From the NCBI GenBank assembly GCA_003254925.1, contig QANZ01027968.1, positions 1 through 64,000 of the forward strand: a stretch of 64,000 nt of DNA. Reading direction: 5' to 3'. The number at the start of each line of letters is the position of its first letter. Position 1 is the stretch's first letter. This stretch comes from Chamaecrista fasciculata. Its lineage: Eukaryota > Streptophyta > Magnoliopsida > Fabales > Fabaceae. Below are positions 47,087-57,136 of the stretch, piece by piece. Position numbers and translations under genes: made by a program. The notes beneath the pieces were generated by a model. The model did no database searches. It saw nothing but the letters and a program-made list of their open reading frames with translations, and was not told the origin of the DNA.

Positions 47087-48107
47087 CAAAGTAATTGGTT
47101 ATAACTTGCATTTTCTGTGTGAAAAACACAAATAATAGGTTATATCTTGTGATATTCTTGTGTTAATCTGTAAGGGTACCATGAGGTTGTGATATTGTTT
47201 TTTCTTGTTGATAATGCTGACTTTACTTACAGGTTTAATTTCTGTCTGTTCTTAAGCTTTATGATGAAGTAGTGCGGTTTGGTGTTTTCTTAAAATTTAA
47301 AACCCTTGCTCCATTTTGTAGCCCAGAAAAATTCTTCCATGTAATATATTATTGTAATTGAGGATTGTCATTGTTTCAACCCTTTACCCCTATGTTTAAG
47401 GATTTCAGTTTGTCAAATATGAAAGGAAGAATCCAGGAAATGAAGAAAATGGCTTTGGATTATTCTTCAGGAATACACTGCTGTAACTCTTACCTTGCAA
47501 TCTGTAATCTGTCGATATTTGGGGATCAAATATAAGATCCTTCTTAAACTTAAGTACTGAACAAGGGTTGTCGATTAAAAAAAGAATAATACATAATCAC
47601 ATTCTTTCAATTTTTTTTTTTTGTGCAAATACCTAATCACATTCAATATTTGATTGGAAATAACTAACTAAAATAATTCAAAATGCCGAAAATAAATTGT
47701 TATTTTAATTTAAAATGAAAGGAGAAGCATCAACACGGTGATGAATATGTTTTAAAAAAAATGGTTAAATAGTCGGCTTGGTCTTCAAGTTATAAGAAGT
47801 AAAGAAAAATACTTTTTTTAGTCACAATTGAGATGAATGCTTTTTTTATTTTAATAATAAAAAAAAGATTTTGATCACCTAAAAATAATTATTTCCCATA
47901 TGCGTGCCACATGGCACCTATTTATTTTTAAATTTCTTTATTTAAAAAAAAAAATGAAATTGCACATCACTGCGATTTTATTTTTTTTTTAAAAAAATTT
48001 AAAATAAAATTGCAAACTTATTGCTATTTCATTTTTAATTTTTTTTTTAAAAACAATAAAAATCACACAGTTGATTGCGATTTTAATTTTATTTTTTTTA
48101 AAAAAAA
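47087..48107. other. Intergenic AT-rich DNA
   Basis: Could hold the 3' part of the transcript started at about 45.9 kb. From about 47.6 kb it is poly-A/T rich with no gene seen. Confidence 0.4.
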
Positions 48108-49055
48108 AATCTCACTAACCTATGATTTTATTTTATTTTCAATTTTTTTAAAAAAAAATTAAATAAAATTGAACCCCGGAAAAAAAAATATTGAACCATG
48201 TCGCGCAATATTGAACCCCATACTTTATCTAAGATAAAATTTTCTCTCCCATTCCTTTGAGCTAGAACATGTGCATTGATTGCAAAACAACCAAAATGTT
48301 ATATAAAGTATATCTTGTGATCTAGAAAAATATAAAATTGCCTCAAAAATTATTGACAAAGTAAATTGTTGCCATGTCTATAATAGTTAAAAAACCAAGC
48401 AAATAAGAAAAACCAATTTTAAGCAAGCAAACGACATTTTTTGACGAAACGGAGGCGGCCAAACCCTTATAGAGTTTGGGTTGGCCTCGTCTCGAAAAGT
48501 TACCCGAAATTCATATATCATTTGTTGAATTCTGACTTGTATAGCTCCCGATATCTTTGTTTAAAGTTTTGACCTAAAATATCCTACGTTTTCTTTCTGT
48601 ACTATCTCGAAACTCATTTTTGGTACTTCCGTACTCTAGATCTCACGAAAACGTATCGAATCGACTACTCATAATGCCAAAATCGTTCGCGGTCATTTAG
48701 TTATCGCGATTTCAAATTCTGCTTGAACTTGAAATTTCTCAAATTTCTCATCTCAACATGTTACTTTGTCAATAATTTTAGGGGCAATTTTGTATTTTTT
48801 TTAGATCACAGGACATACTTTATATAACATTTTGGTTGTTGAAATTGCAATCAATACGCATGTTCTTGCTCAACGGAATGGGGGAGAAAATTTTATCTTA
48901 TGCAAAGTATGGGGTTCAATACTTGTGTGCGACACGGTTCAATATTTTTTTCCCCTCCTCTGACTGCAAATTGCAGGTCAAACTATGGGGTTCAATTTTA
49001 TTTTATTCTTCTAAAAAAATTGAAAATAAAATAAAATCAATTAGTGTGTGATTTT
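48108..49055. mobile_element. Foldback element with arms of about 270-295 bp
   Basis: Left arm (about 48108-48373) and right arm (about 48762-49055) are inverted copies, by eye roughly nine in ten bases alike; for example TTACTTTGTCAATAATTTT, ACTTTATATAACATTTTGGT and AGAAAATTTTATCTTA recur on opposite strands. The centre (about 48374-48761) is unique and has no recognisable gene. The right arm carries a small extra piece (GACTGCAAATTGCAGGTCAA). Outer ends run into poly-A/T and an N, so target duplications cannot be judged. Confidence 0.75.
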
Positions 49056-49229
49056 TTNTTGATATGCCATAGACGAATTGTTTAGATTATAATTAAAAGT
49101 AAAAATTAAGTAAAATTATATTTTGAATTAACGATAAAAAAAATATAAAAGCATCAAAATTAAAAAAAGATAAAATAAAAATAGTATGATGACGAAAATA
49201 ATAGTCCTTCATAAGGACCAAATTTTTTT

Positions 49230-49880
49230 TGTTGTCTAAAATATAATTTACAGAACTTAACATACTATAAACGAAAACTAAGGTGGAGGTTTGCAACCCA
49301 TTCAAGAAGACTCATCCTAATGTCATACAAATTGGCAAGACAAACAGTTGCTAAGTTAGTGGATTTAGAGATCCATATCAAGTTACAAGTTACAACCATA
49401 TAAAGAATTGGAAACATAAAAAGACATAATCAGACTCAAAGTAACAATAATTATTTGATAAAACGCCGTTGTGGAAGCAAAACAAGAAACGACGCCGTGT
49501 AAGTACCTGACCCAGAAAAAACTCCACTGAGCACCCAAAAATCAGAACCATCCCAGGAAGCCACCGTGGAGTGCTTAGTTTAGAGTCGTCGCTGCAGAGA
49601 AAGCTAGACCATATCGACAACGTGGAAGTCCTGATCCAGAACGTCGTCGCCACAAAACCCTAGAAATAAAGTAACACTCTCAGAAAGAGGGAGAAGGACC
49701 CTCACAGGAGGGGGATTTTCAACACTGCTTAGACGGAGGGACAACCACTGTTGTGCAGGAAAATAAAGGGGAGCTAACACCGTTGGAAGGGTGGCAACCC
49801 GACGGCGACACGACAAAAAAACGCAAGAGAGAGAGCAAAGAGAAAATATAAGGCGGCTAGGGTTTTGGGTATGGACCGAA
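49230..49880 (-). mobile_element. Internally deleted LINE copy A
   Basis: On the minus strand a GC-rich, 5'-UTR-like part (about 49480-49870: CT-rich start, CGTCGTTTC, ACGACGTTCTGGATCAG) is joined to a short tail that, in copy B at 61020-61640, matches the C-terminus of a plant LINE RNase H-like domain. The two copies share GGTTTGCAACCCATTCAAG-type, GACATAATCAGACTCAAAG and AAACGACGCCGT text in the same order. The long ORF2 body is absent. No function. Confidence 0.6.
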
Positions 49881-50390
49881 ATTATTATTATTATTTGATC
49901 AAAAAATAAGGTCAAGAGTGCCAAGCAATGATGTTTGATTTTATTTGAGTGCCTGCATGTTTTCTTTATTTCTTTTTTTTTTTAAAAAAAGTCAGGGAGA
50001 GATTTCTATGTATGGTGCATTTGCTAAAATTTGAAGTTTTTTTTTTTCCAATCCCCAGCTTGATGCGCTAAGAACTAATCTTTTGTATATTTGAACTCCA
50101 TTTAAAAGTTTGACGATTGGATATTTTTTCTGGTTACCCAAGATGTCCCAGCACGATGGGCTAGAGACTAAAATTTGAAGTTTTAAGTATTAACTAACTA
50201 ATTCTTTGATGAACATATTGTATAAGAGGCCAATATTATAACGATAAATTATTAAAATATCCTTTTTTTTCTTTTCTGTTTTTCATGAGTTTTTCTAACC
50301 ATTATTTTATAAATGCTACCTCAAGAATATCATTATGATCTGAAAAAAAAAATTAAAAATCAACTAAAATTATATGTGTTCTTATTAGTT

Positions 50391-50918
50391 GGTAAAAGTA
50401 TTCATTTCGTCCCCAAACTTTACATCTGCTGTCGATTTCGTACCCAATCTTTGTTTGTTGTCAATTTCGTCCCCAAACTTACACATGCTGTCAATTTTGT
50501 CCCCAATATTTTTTTGCTGTCAATTTCGTCCCTCATCTTTCACATTTTGGTCAATTTTATCCTTTGCTCTTACTTTAGCCAAATATTAACGACAAAATCT
50601 ATGTGGCTAACGATATATAATGTAAAATTGATAGAAAAAGAAACTCAAATCCTAACTTAGATTCAAAAACAGGATGTAGTCTGTCGTTAATTTATTAAAA
50701 GAAGTTAGTCAAAGGATAAAATTGACGAAAATGTGAAAGATCGGGGACGAAATTGATAGTTGATATAAAGTTTGGGGACGAAATTGACAATAAAAAAAGA
50801 TTGGGGATGAAATTGACAACTTGTGTAAAGTTTGGGGACAAAGTTGACAGCAAAAAAAGTTTGGGGACGAAATTGACAGTTGGTGTAAAGTTTGGGGACG
50901 AAATTAATACTTTTGCCC
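50391..50918. mobile_element. Mutator-like MITE, 'CGTCCCCAAACTTT' family
   Basis: Ends GGTAAAAGTATTCATTTCG and, reversed, GGGCAAAAGTATTAATTTCG, with arms built of near-repeats of TTTCGTCCCCAAACTTTACA and its complement. The exact 9-bp duplication TTATTAGTT (50382-50390 and 50919-50927) flanks it. Confidence 0.9.
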
Positions 50919-51009
50919 TTATTAGTTTTAGAATTTTTAAACTATTCTTTAATTATTTTTATGTACCTTAAATAATGTTAATAATGATCAAATATCCAAA
51001 CGTCAAACT

Positions 51010-51189
51010 AAGCTTGATTGGTCTAGTGGTTAGCTCACTAAGTCGCTTAAGAAAGTGTCCGAGATTTGATCCCCGCTTTGTATATGCAACAACCAATTGG
51101 CCAGCGGCAAACCCTTAAATGGAGTTCAGATCCGCGGAGAATTAGTCCTTAACCCATTGGGCTGGGGGAACCTTGGGCAACCAAAAAAA
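51010..51189 (+). mobile_element. tRNA-derived SINE
   Basis: A box A-like stretch TGGTCTAGTGGTTAGCTC is followed about 40 bases later by a box B-like GAGATTTGATCCCCG, the internal Pol III promoter of tRNA-derived SINEs. The tail ends CAACC plus a short A run. Long, slightly diverged target duplications flank it: 50992-51009 (ATATCCAAACGTCAAACT) and 51190-51208 (ATATCCGATCGTCAAAACT). It does not fold as a complete tRNA. Confidence 0.9.
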
Positions 51190-51794
51190 ATATCCGATCG
51201 TCAAAACTGCTCAACCGCTGGTGTTTGTTTTCTCTCCAAAATTTCGAGGCTTGTCTTCTTCTTCCATTTTTGTCTACAGGAGGAATTGTAATATTTGCAA
51301 TTCCTCCCTCATTTTCATCTTTTGCTTTTTAAATTGAATAAATCAGATCCAGTCCTCTCATGTTTGGTGATGGTTTTATCTAGATCTAATTCTGGTTCTA
51401 TTCTTTCTCCGTGAAAGATTTATTCCAACACTAGATCGACTCAAATCTAAGTATCTATGCCAAAAAGTATTTGATCAATCGTCAAATATATGGAAAAGTT
51501 CTTATCTTCTACATTCATGAAGATAACAACTTTTCTGATATACATGGAGTATAACGATAAACACTTTGTTGGCAACGCCAAGATCGGTGATTATGTTCAT
51601 CCTGCAGATATCTTCCATATAAGATTAGTTGTATTTTTAATTGATTTATTTAGTTCAACATTGTTTGCATATTATTTTTCTTATGTTTTATTAGATTTCA
51701 GTTCTCTAACTGATTGCAAGTGTCATATGACTTTTTTATAATTTCATTTTGCTTGATGCTTTTAAAAAAATAAAAAATAAAAATGTCTTTTTTT

Positions 51795-52513
51795 GGGTTA
51801 ATTACACTTTGGTGCTCTGTGGTTTGAACTGACACTTTGGTACCCTGTGGTATTATCTATTAACACTTTGGTACCCTTTGGAGTTATTTTGTAATTTTAA
51901 CCATAATAAATTTTGCAAAAATTACATATTGACCCCAAAAAATTTTAAAAAGTTTACAAATAAGTCTATGGATACCTATGAAGCATGGACACTGACACGG
52001 ACACGGGACACGACACGGACACGGACACAGCGACACGTCAAACTCTCAAAATTACGCGACACGACACGGCATATATTTATATATATAAATAATTAAATAT
52101 TCATAATTTTTAATGAAAAAATTAAAAATTACAATTTTTATTCATAATATATGTCATATCTATTATAATTTTCTCTTGCCTATCATGTTAAAGTTACAAA
52201 AAATTGATTTATATTCTAAAATTTATGGATATGTGTCGTGTCGGTGTCATACGAGTGTCGGACACGGACACGTGTCTGACACGGCGACACGCCTTCAAAA
52301 TGAAGTGTCCATACTTCTTAGATGGATACATATTATCTAGGGACTAAAATGAAAACTTAAAAAAAATTGGGGTCAATATATAATTTTTGCAAAATTTGTT
52401 ATGGTTAAAATTACAAAATAACCCTATAGGGTACAAAAGTGTTAATGGAGAATACCACAGGGTACCAAAGTGAAATAAGGTCCAACCACAGGGTACCAAA
52501 ATGTAATTTACCC
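51795..52513. mobile_element. MITE interrupted by a second MITE
   Basis: Ends GGGTTAATTACACTTTGGTG and, reversed, GGGTAAATTACATTTTGGTA. It belongs to the family at 33807-34171 and 59036-59419. The 346-bp element at 51976-52321 sits in its middle. Flanks are T-runs, so target duplication cannot be told. Confidence 0.8.
51976..52321. mobile_element. GACACG-rich TIR element nested in a MITE
   Basis: Ends CTATGAAGCATGGACAC and, reversed, CTAAGAAGTATGGACAC, with subterminal clusters of GACACGGACACG-type text and an AT-rich centre. The exact 8-bp duplication ATGGATAC (51968-51975 and 52322-52329) flanks it, which suggests hAT-type integration. Confidence 0.85.
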
Positions 52514-52609
52514 TTTTTTTTTTTTGCCTAATAAAAAATATGTCTTTATTATCGTAGAAAAATAACTTTTTAATTGGAAAATTTTGTAAGGTACTTCTAG
52601 CCTGGGAAT

Positions 52610-53288
52610 GGATCCTCTACCGTGCTTTTCCAATGCTGTATGTGCTGTACAATAAATCGAGTCCGTTCATCAAATCCAGCGGCTAGATTTGTGCCACGCG
52701 TCCTGAACTACATGTTGACATTTTCACCGGATCTTTTTCCATACCCATCGTTTTTGGCCTTCTCCATCGTTGAAGAAAGTAGCACTTACTCTTTGACATC
52801 CACAATCACAGCCTCCGTCACCTTCGCCGCCGCCATCCAAGTGCCCGGCGAGCCCATCTTACAAGGCCAGCCTCTATTCCGAACCTTCAACGTCGCCAGG
52901 CTTGTTGCGTTTTGCTTCTCAGTGGCGTCGTTGGCCATCTTTCTCTAGATTCTGATTTTAAGGTATTGGTGCCGATGATGCTTGTGATGGGTTTGGTGTC
53001 GTTTGAGTATATATGAGGGGGTTGGGGCATTGAAGAATCTACCGATGCCGTCGTATGCGTTGACGCTGATTTCGTTGTCGTTTGATTCGGTGCCGCAGGT
53101 TCCTCTGTATTGGATTATTCTCAGAGTGAAAACGCAGAGGCAATGGGTCTTTGAGATGGGAAAGGATTCGGTGAAAGTGGGGAAAAATAGTTTGGGACAC
53201 GTGGCACAATATTAGCTACTGGATCTGGTGAACGGTTTTGATTCATTGTACAGCACATACAGCACGGAAAAAGCACGGTAGAGGATCC
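52610..53288. mobile_element. Pack-type TIR transposon carrying a host gene fragment
   Basis: Long terminal inverted repeats of about 95 bp (52610-52704 and 53190-53288) begin GGATCCTCTACCGTGCTTTT at both ends and share CTGTATGTGCTGTACAAT and TGTGCCACG-GTCC. The interior is GC-rich, unlike the flanks, and the plus strand reads ITASVTFAAAIQVPG and FCFSVASLAIFL, which resembles the membrane (PGG) end of plant ankyrin-repeat proteins, followed by GALKNLPMPSYALTLISLSF. The captured piece lacks a proper start and is interrupted (the frame ends at about 52948 and resumes in another), so it is not a working gene. Long arms suggest a Mutator-like element, but I found no clear 9-bp duplication. It ends about 435 bp before the TWD1 start codon. 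Confidence 0.75.
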
Positions 53289-53722
53289 GAAAACAGCCTA
53301 TGGGGACTGAAGGCTCGACGCTGTGCTCTCTCTCTCTCTCTAGAATCTTCTTTGGTCGTTGAAAATTGAAGGCTAAGCTCACTGCTATAGCGGATAGCAC
53401 ACAAAGCTTCATTGCCTCAGATCATAGTTCTTGCTTGTAAGTTAATTCGAGTTATTTTCTGCTTCACCTCTCAAATTTCCTCCGTTTGCCTCCTCGGAAA
53501 GATTTTCTGGGAAGGAATAGAAAATAACGTTGAACAAGTCTTTTATTTCTAGATTGGCAAATTGGGTTTGGAATTCGACATCAATTATTTGTTTTCCTTG
53601 TGAAATTTGTTGAAAAATCAAATTGTGATTCAGTTACTGACTGATATTCTTTTCCTTTTTTTTTTTTTCTGGTGTTTGCAGATATTCTGAAATTCTCCTA
53701 TTGATCCGTTGAATTCTGCTCA
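53289..53722 (+). promoter_or_regulatory. TWD1 leader with a 5'-UTR intron
   Basis: A (CT)n run (about 53323-53341) marks the core promoter or early leader. A GTAAGT donor at 53437 and a TTTGCAG acceptor at 53681 define a probable 5'-UTR intron (53437-53681). The native upstream promoter is displaced by the Pack-type element ending at 53288. Confidence 0.55.
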
Positions 53723-56700
53723 ATGGAGGAAGTTCAGGAGCCTGAAATTCAATCAATAGGTATTCTTCTTGCTTTTTTTCACTTTTCAACATTTACAGTA
53801 AGTGACTGCTCTCAAGTCTGAACTTGGGCACTTTAATATCTTCTGAAAGTTATGCTATCTAAAATGCATGTTATCTTGTTCTTCAGATGCCTTTAAAAAA
53901 AATTAAATGAGATCTTTATAATAATTCCCCTCCTAATTTTTTAGCTCGTCATACTTGGGCATGGGCTTTTTTAGGACCTCTCATCTCAAGGTGTTAAGGG
54001 GGTCTAGTGCCTTTTGCATTACCTTGTAGCGAACTAAGAAAACACAATTTATTTGATTTGAATATTAGACGTACATAAATTTTTAAAGGAAATGCATCAT
54101 ATCATATTCCTAAATCATTTATTCTGTTTTCATTGTTTGCAGATCAAGACGATCAAAATGAGGTCATTACTGAAAGTTCTGCATTTGTTAAAGGGGAACC
54201 TCCACAAGAAGAAAGCAACCCCCCAAAAGTTGACTCTGAGGTTGAAATCCTTCATGAAAAAGTCTCAAAACAAGTAATTAAGGAAGGTCATGGTCAGAAG
54301 CCTTCGAAATATTCCACATGTTTTTGTAAGTACCACAGTTAGTCATAGTTTCATACTTTCAAAATATTCCACATGTTTTTGTAAGTACCACATTAATTAA
54401 TGCTTGTGTGACGTACTAGACTAGTGCTCATTAGTGTCATTAAGTTTCATGGTTGGAGCATGGATTATGGTTTTACTTTTGTATCAAAACTTGTTGTATT
54501 TGGTGTTTAACCTGTAAAAATGATTGCTGTTTAAGTTTCGATCAGGATAAAAACAGTATGGAGCAAAATTATAGTAGGCTCCTAAGTCCTGTCTGGCCCT
54601 TATCATACCTTGCATAGCCTCTTTCTTGTACTTGCTGATCAAATTCGTCACTCTAATCTAGAAAACATGTGGTGGTAGTTCACTATAGGGCATGGACTGA
54701 AAGCACACAGCACAAGTTTGAAGATACATGGCTTGAGCAACGACCAATTGAAATGGTACTTGGAAAAGGTACCTTCTTGATGCACATTAGGACTATTTGC
54801 TTTCTTTTTTGATCGAGAAGATGCATTGGGACATTTAAGTTTCCATGTTTGTGATAATTATTATCTCAAAATTTTAATACCTCTCCGTGCATTGTTAACT
54901 TTCTGGGTCTGTCATGTCAAATGGCGTGGTCATCTTCTGATGACCACGCCATTTGAGAAATGCAAATAAGATGTCTAAAATGATAAGTGATTTGTTCAAT
55001 TCTAAGATATTGGAGTTTGTGCAATACTGAGAACCATGCACGGGTTCAAATACATTTCTCTGTGTATTGATGTACTAGACATGTTACAACATCTAATGGT
55101 ATTGCTCTGCCACAGAGAAGAAAGAAATGACTGGCTTGGGTATTGGTGTGGCCAACATGAAAGCTGGTGAGCGTGCCTTGCTGCGTGTTGGCTGGGAATT
55201 AGGATATGGAAAGGAAGGGAGCTTCTCTTTTCCTAATGTTCCGCCTATGGCAGATTTGGTTTATGAAGTTGAGCTCATTGGCTTTGATGAAACAAAAGAA
55301 GTAAGTTCCCATTAAATTATTACAATTTCTATGTACTTAATCAGATGCTTATAGGACATTACTTTACAGGGGAAAGCTCGTGGTGATATGACTGTGGAGG
55401 AAAGGATTGGTGCAGCAGATAGGAGAAAGATGGATGGAAATGCTTTGTTTAAGGAAGAAAAACTGGAAGAGGCTATGCAACAGTATGAAATGGTTGCACA
55501 CTATTTTCTCTTTTGCACTTCAACTCTCTTTTATCACTTTGGTTATTCAATAAGAATTCCTTTATTTGCTCTATAGCTGTTTTTGGTCAATCCCTTGACT
55601 GTTTTGGTTCATGTCAGGCCATAGCATATATGGGAGATGACTTCATGTTCCAGTTGTTTGGGAAGTATCGGGACATGGCCTTGGCTGTAAAGAATCCATG
55701 CCACCTTAACATGGCAGCGTGTTTTATAAAGTTGAACCGTTATGAAGAAGCCATAGCACAATGTAGCCTTGTAAGTATTTGAGTAGAAATCCATAATAAG
55801 TGATCAATTTTCTCATCAACTGCTTTTAATTTATGTTTTTTTTGGATGCCATACTACTAGTTTGGGTATCTTTTAATATTACCCATCCAAGTTTAATCTG
55901 TCATTCCTTACTACTTAGCAATTGTTGGCAAACCAAGGATTATTTTAGCTGCCAGTTTAGCATGAAAGATGTCATTTAAACAAATCCTTTTATCACAAAT
56001 GTGGAAATAGTCATATTTGTGTTTAACTTAGATATTGTTCAAAAAACTCTCTGAACTTTGAAAAGTGATGAAAAACCATTTTGAGGTTTTGATTTTGTGC
56101 AAATAACTCATTTTGTTAAAATTTAGTAAAAAATAAAGAAAATTTTAATCTTTTGAGTTTTGACTACTATTATTTACAATATTAGTTATTTTTAATTTTG
56201 GATCAATGTAAAATGTTGTTACATTCATAAAATTATAAAAGAAATTGACTTTTTTTAATAAAAATCTCAACAAAAGGGGATCTTTTATTACTTTTTAAAG
56301 TTTGAGGAGTTTTGTTTTTTTAAAAAAAATAGTGACTAAAGTTCAGAAGTGTTTTGAAAGTTATTGGTCATTCAGTTTTGTTTGATTAGATAATTGCAAC
56401 CTGCAGGTATTATCTGAGGATGAAAACAATGTCAAAGCATTATTCAGACGAGGTAAGGCTAAGGCAGCACTTGGGCAAACTGATGCTGCCAGGGAAGATT
56501 TTCTGAAGGCCAGGAAGTATGCCCCTGAAGATAAAGCAATCGCGAAAGAATTACGGTTACTTGCAGAACACGACAAGGCTCTTTACCAAAAGCAAAAGGA
56601 GATATATAAAGGAATATTTGGACCAAGACCTGAACCAAAACCTAAGCAAAGTAATTGGTTGATTCTCATATGGCTGTGGTTGCTGTCAGTATTTCATAGA

Positions 56701-56742
56701 ATCATCATGTTCTTCAAGCGTGAAAGGCAAAAATCTGACTGA
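53723..56742 (+). CDS. TWD1: FKBP42 / TWISTED DWARF 1
   Basis: Seven exons, 53723-53759, 54143-54325, 54679-54768, 55116-55300, 55370-55492, 55618-55770 and 56407-56742, join in frame to 368 residues, within a few residues of the Arabidopsis protein. Domains: an acidic N-terminus (1-50), an FKBP-type domain (about 55-165: KFEDTWLEQRPIEMVLGKE, ALLRVGWELGYGKEGSFSFP), three TPR motifs (about 180-300: GNALFKEEKLEEAMQQYEMA, NPCHLNMAACFIKLNRYEEA, NVKALFRRGKAKAALGQTDA), a calmodulin-binding-like basic stretch, and a C-terminal membrane anchor (about 339-360: NWLIILIWLWLLSVF). TWD1 is known to be an HSP90 co-chaperone that brings ABCB auxin transporters to the plasma membrane; mutants are twisted dwarfs. 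The end of exon 2, with its donor, is duplicated inside intron 2. Confidence 0.97.
54304..54389 (+). repeat. Tandem duplication of the TWD1 exon 2 donor
   Basis: About 33 bases spanning the exon 2 end (AAATATTCCACATGTTTTTG, then TAAGTACCAC) recur 55 bases downstream, giving a second intact donor at 54381 besides the one at 54326. Use of the downstream donor would add an in-frame TAG (TAC CAC AGT TAG) soon after the normal junction. Confidence 0.9.
54918..54955. repeat. Perfect 17-bp palindrome in TWD1 intron 3
   Basis: Arms CAAATGGCGTGGTCATC and GATGACCACGCCATTTG are exact reverse complements around a TTCT loop. The G/C content is higher than in the surrounding intron. No coding or known-element explanation seen. 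Confidence 0.9.
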
Positions 56743-56865
56743 TGGAAGCTGTTCAACAAACAAACAGCTTCTTGAAGGGTGGCTAACAAAGGATTTGAGT
56801 TCATTCTAAGAAGTCTGTTCCTCATGTTGTGATGTAGGAATACCATTGTATTGTCAAAACTCAAA

Positions 56866-57136
56866 AGAATAAACTATCAATTTAGTTCCTAAATTATATG
56901 GATGCTGTTAGTTTAGTCCTTTGATTTTCGAAATGATTTATTTAGTCTCTGAAAATTCATGACTCATTTTAATCTAGTGCTTTCGAGAGTTGAGTTGTAT
57001 AATAGTAAAGTATTTATAGTAGTATTAATTTGTCATGAGTCATGAATTTTCTATGACTAAATTGAACATTTCAAAAAATCACAGACTAAAATGACGAGAC
57101 CCATGTAATTTAAGGACTAAAATTTTAGTTTGCTCA
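56866..57136. mobile_element. Mutator-like MITE in TWD1 3' flank
   Basis: Inverted ends: left AATAAACTATCAATTTAGTT; right, reversed, CAAACTAAAATTTTAGTCC. Flanks AAACTCAAA (56857-56865) and AAACTCTAA (57137-57145) agree at eight of nine bases. It starts 124 bases after the TWD1 stop, so it may lie in the 3' UTR. Same family as 40411-40585. Confidence 0.75.

Noticed and set aside
45893-47090. Telomerase RNA gene, because of the telo-box text
   Set aside because: The telo motif is TTAGGGTTT in the sense strand near the promoter, not a CTAAACCCT-type template, and no known TR domain was seen.
51010-51090. Functional tRNA gene suggested by box A and box B text
   Set aside because: No complete cloverleaf, and long target duplications plus an A tail mark it as a SINE.
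52622-52948. Plus-strand membrane-protein frame as an intact gene
   Set aside because: It lies between long inverted repeats, lacks a natural start and breaks off mid-domain, so it is a captured fragment.
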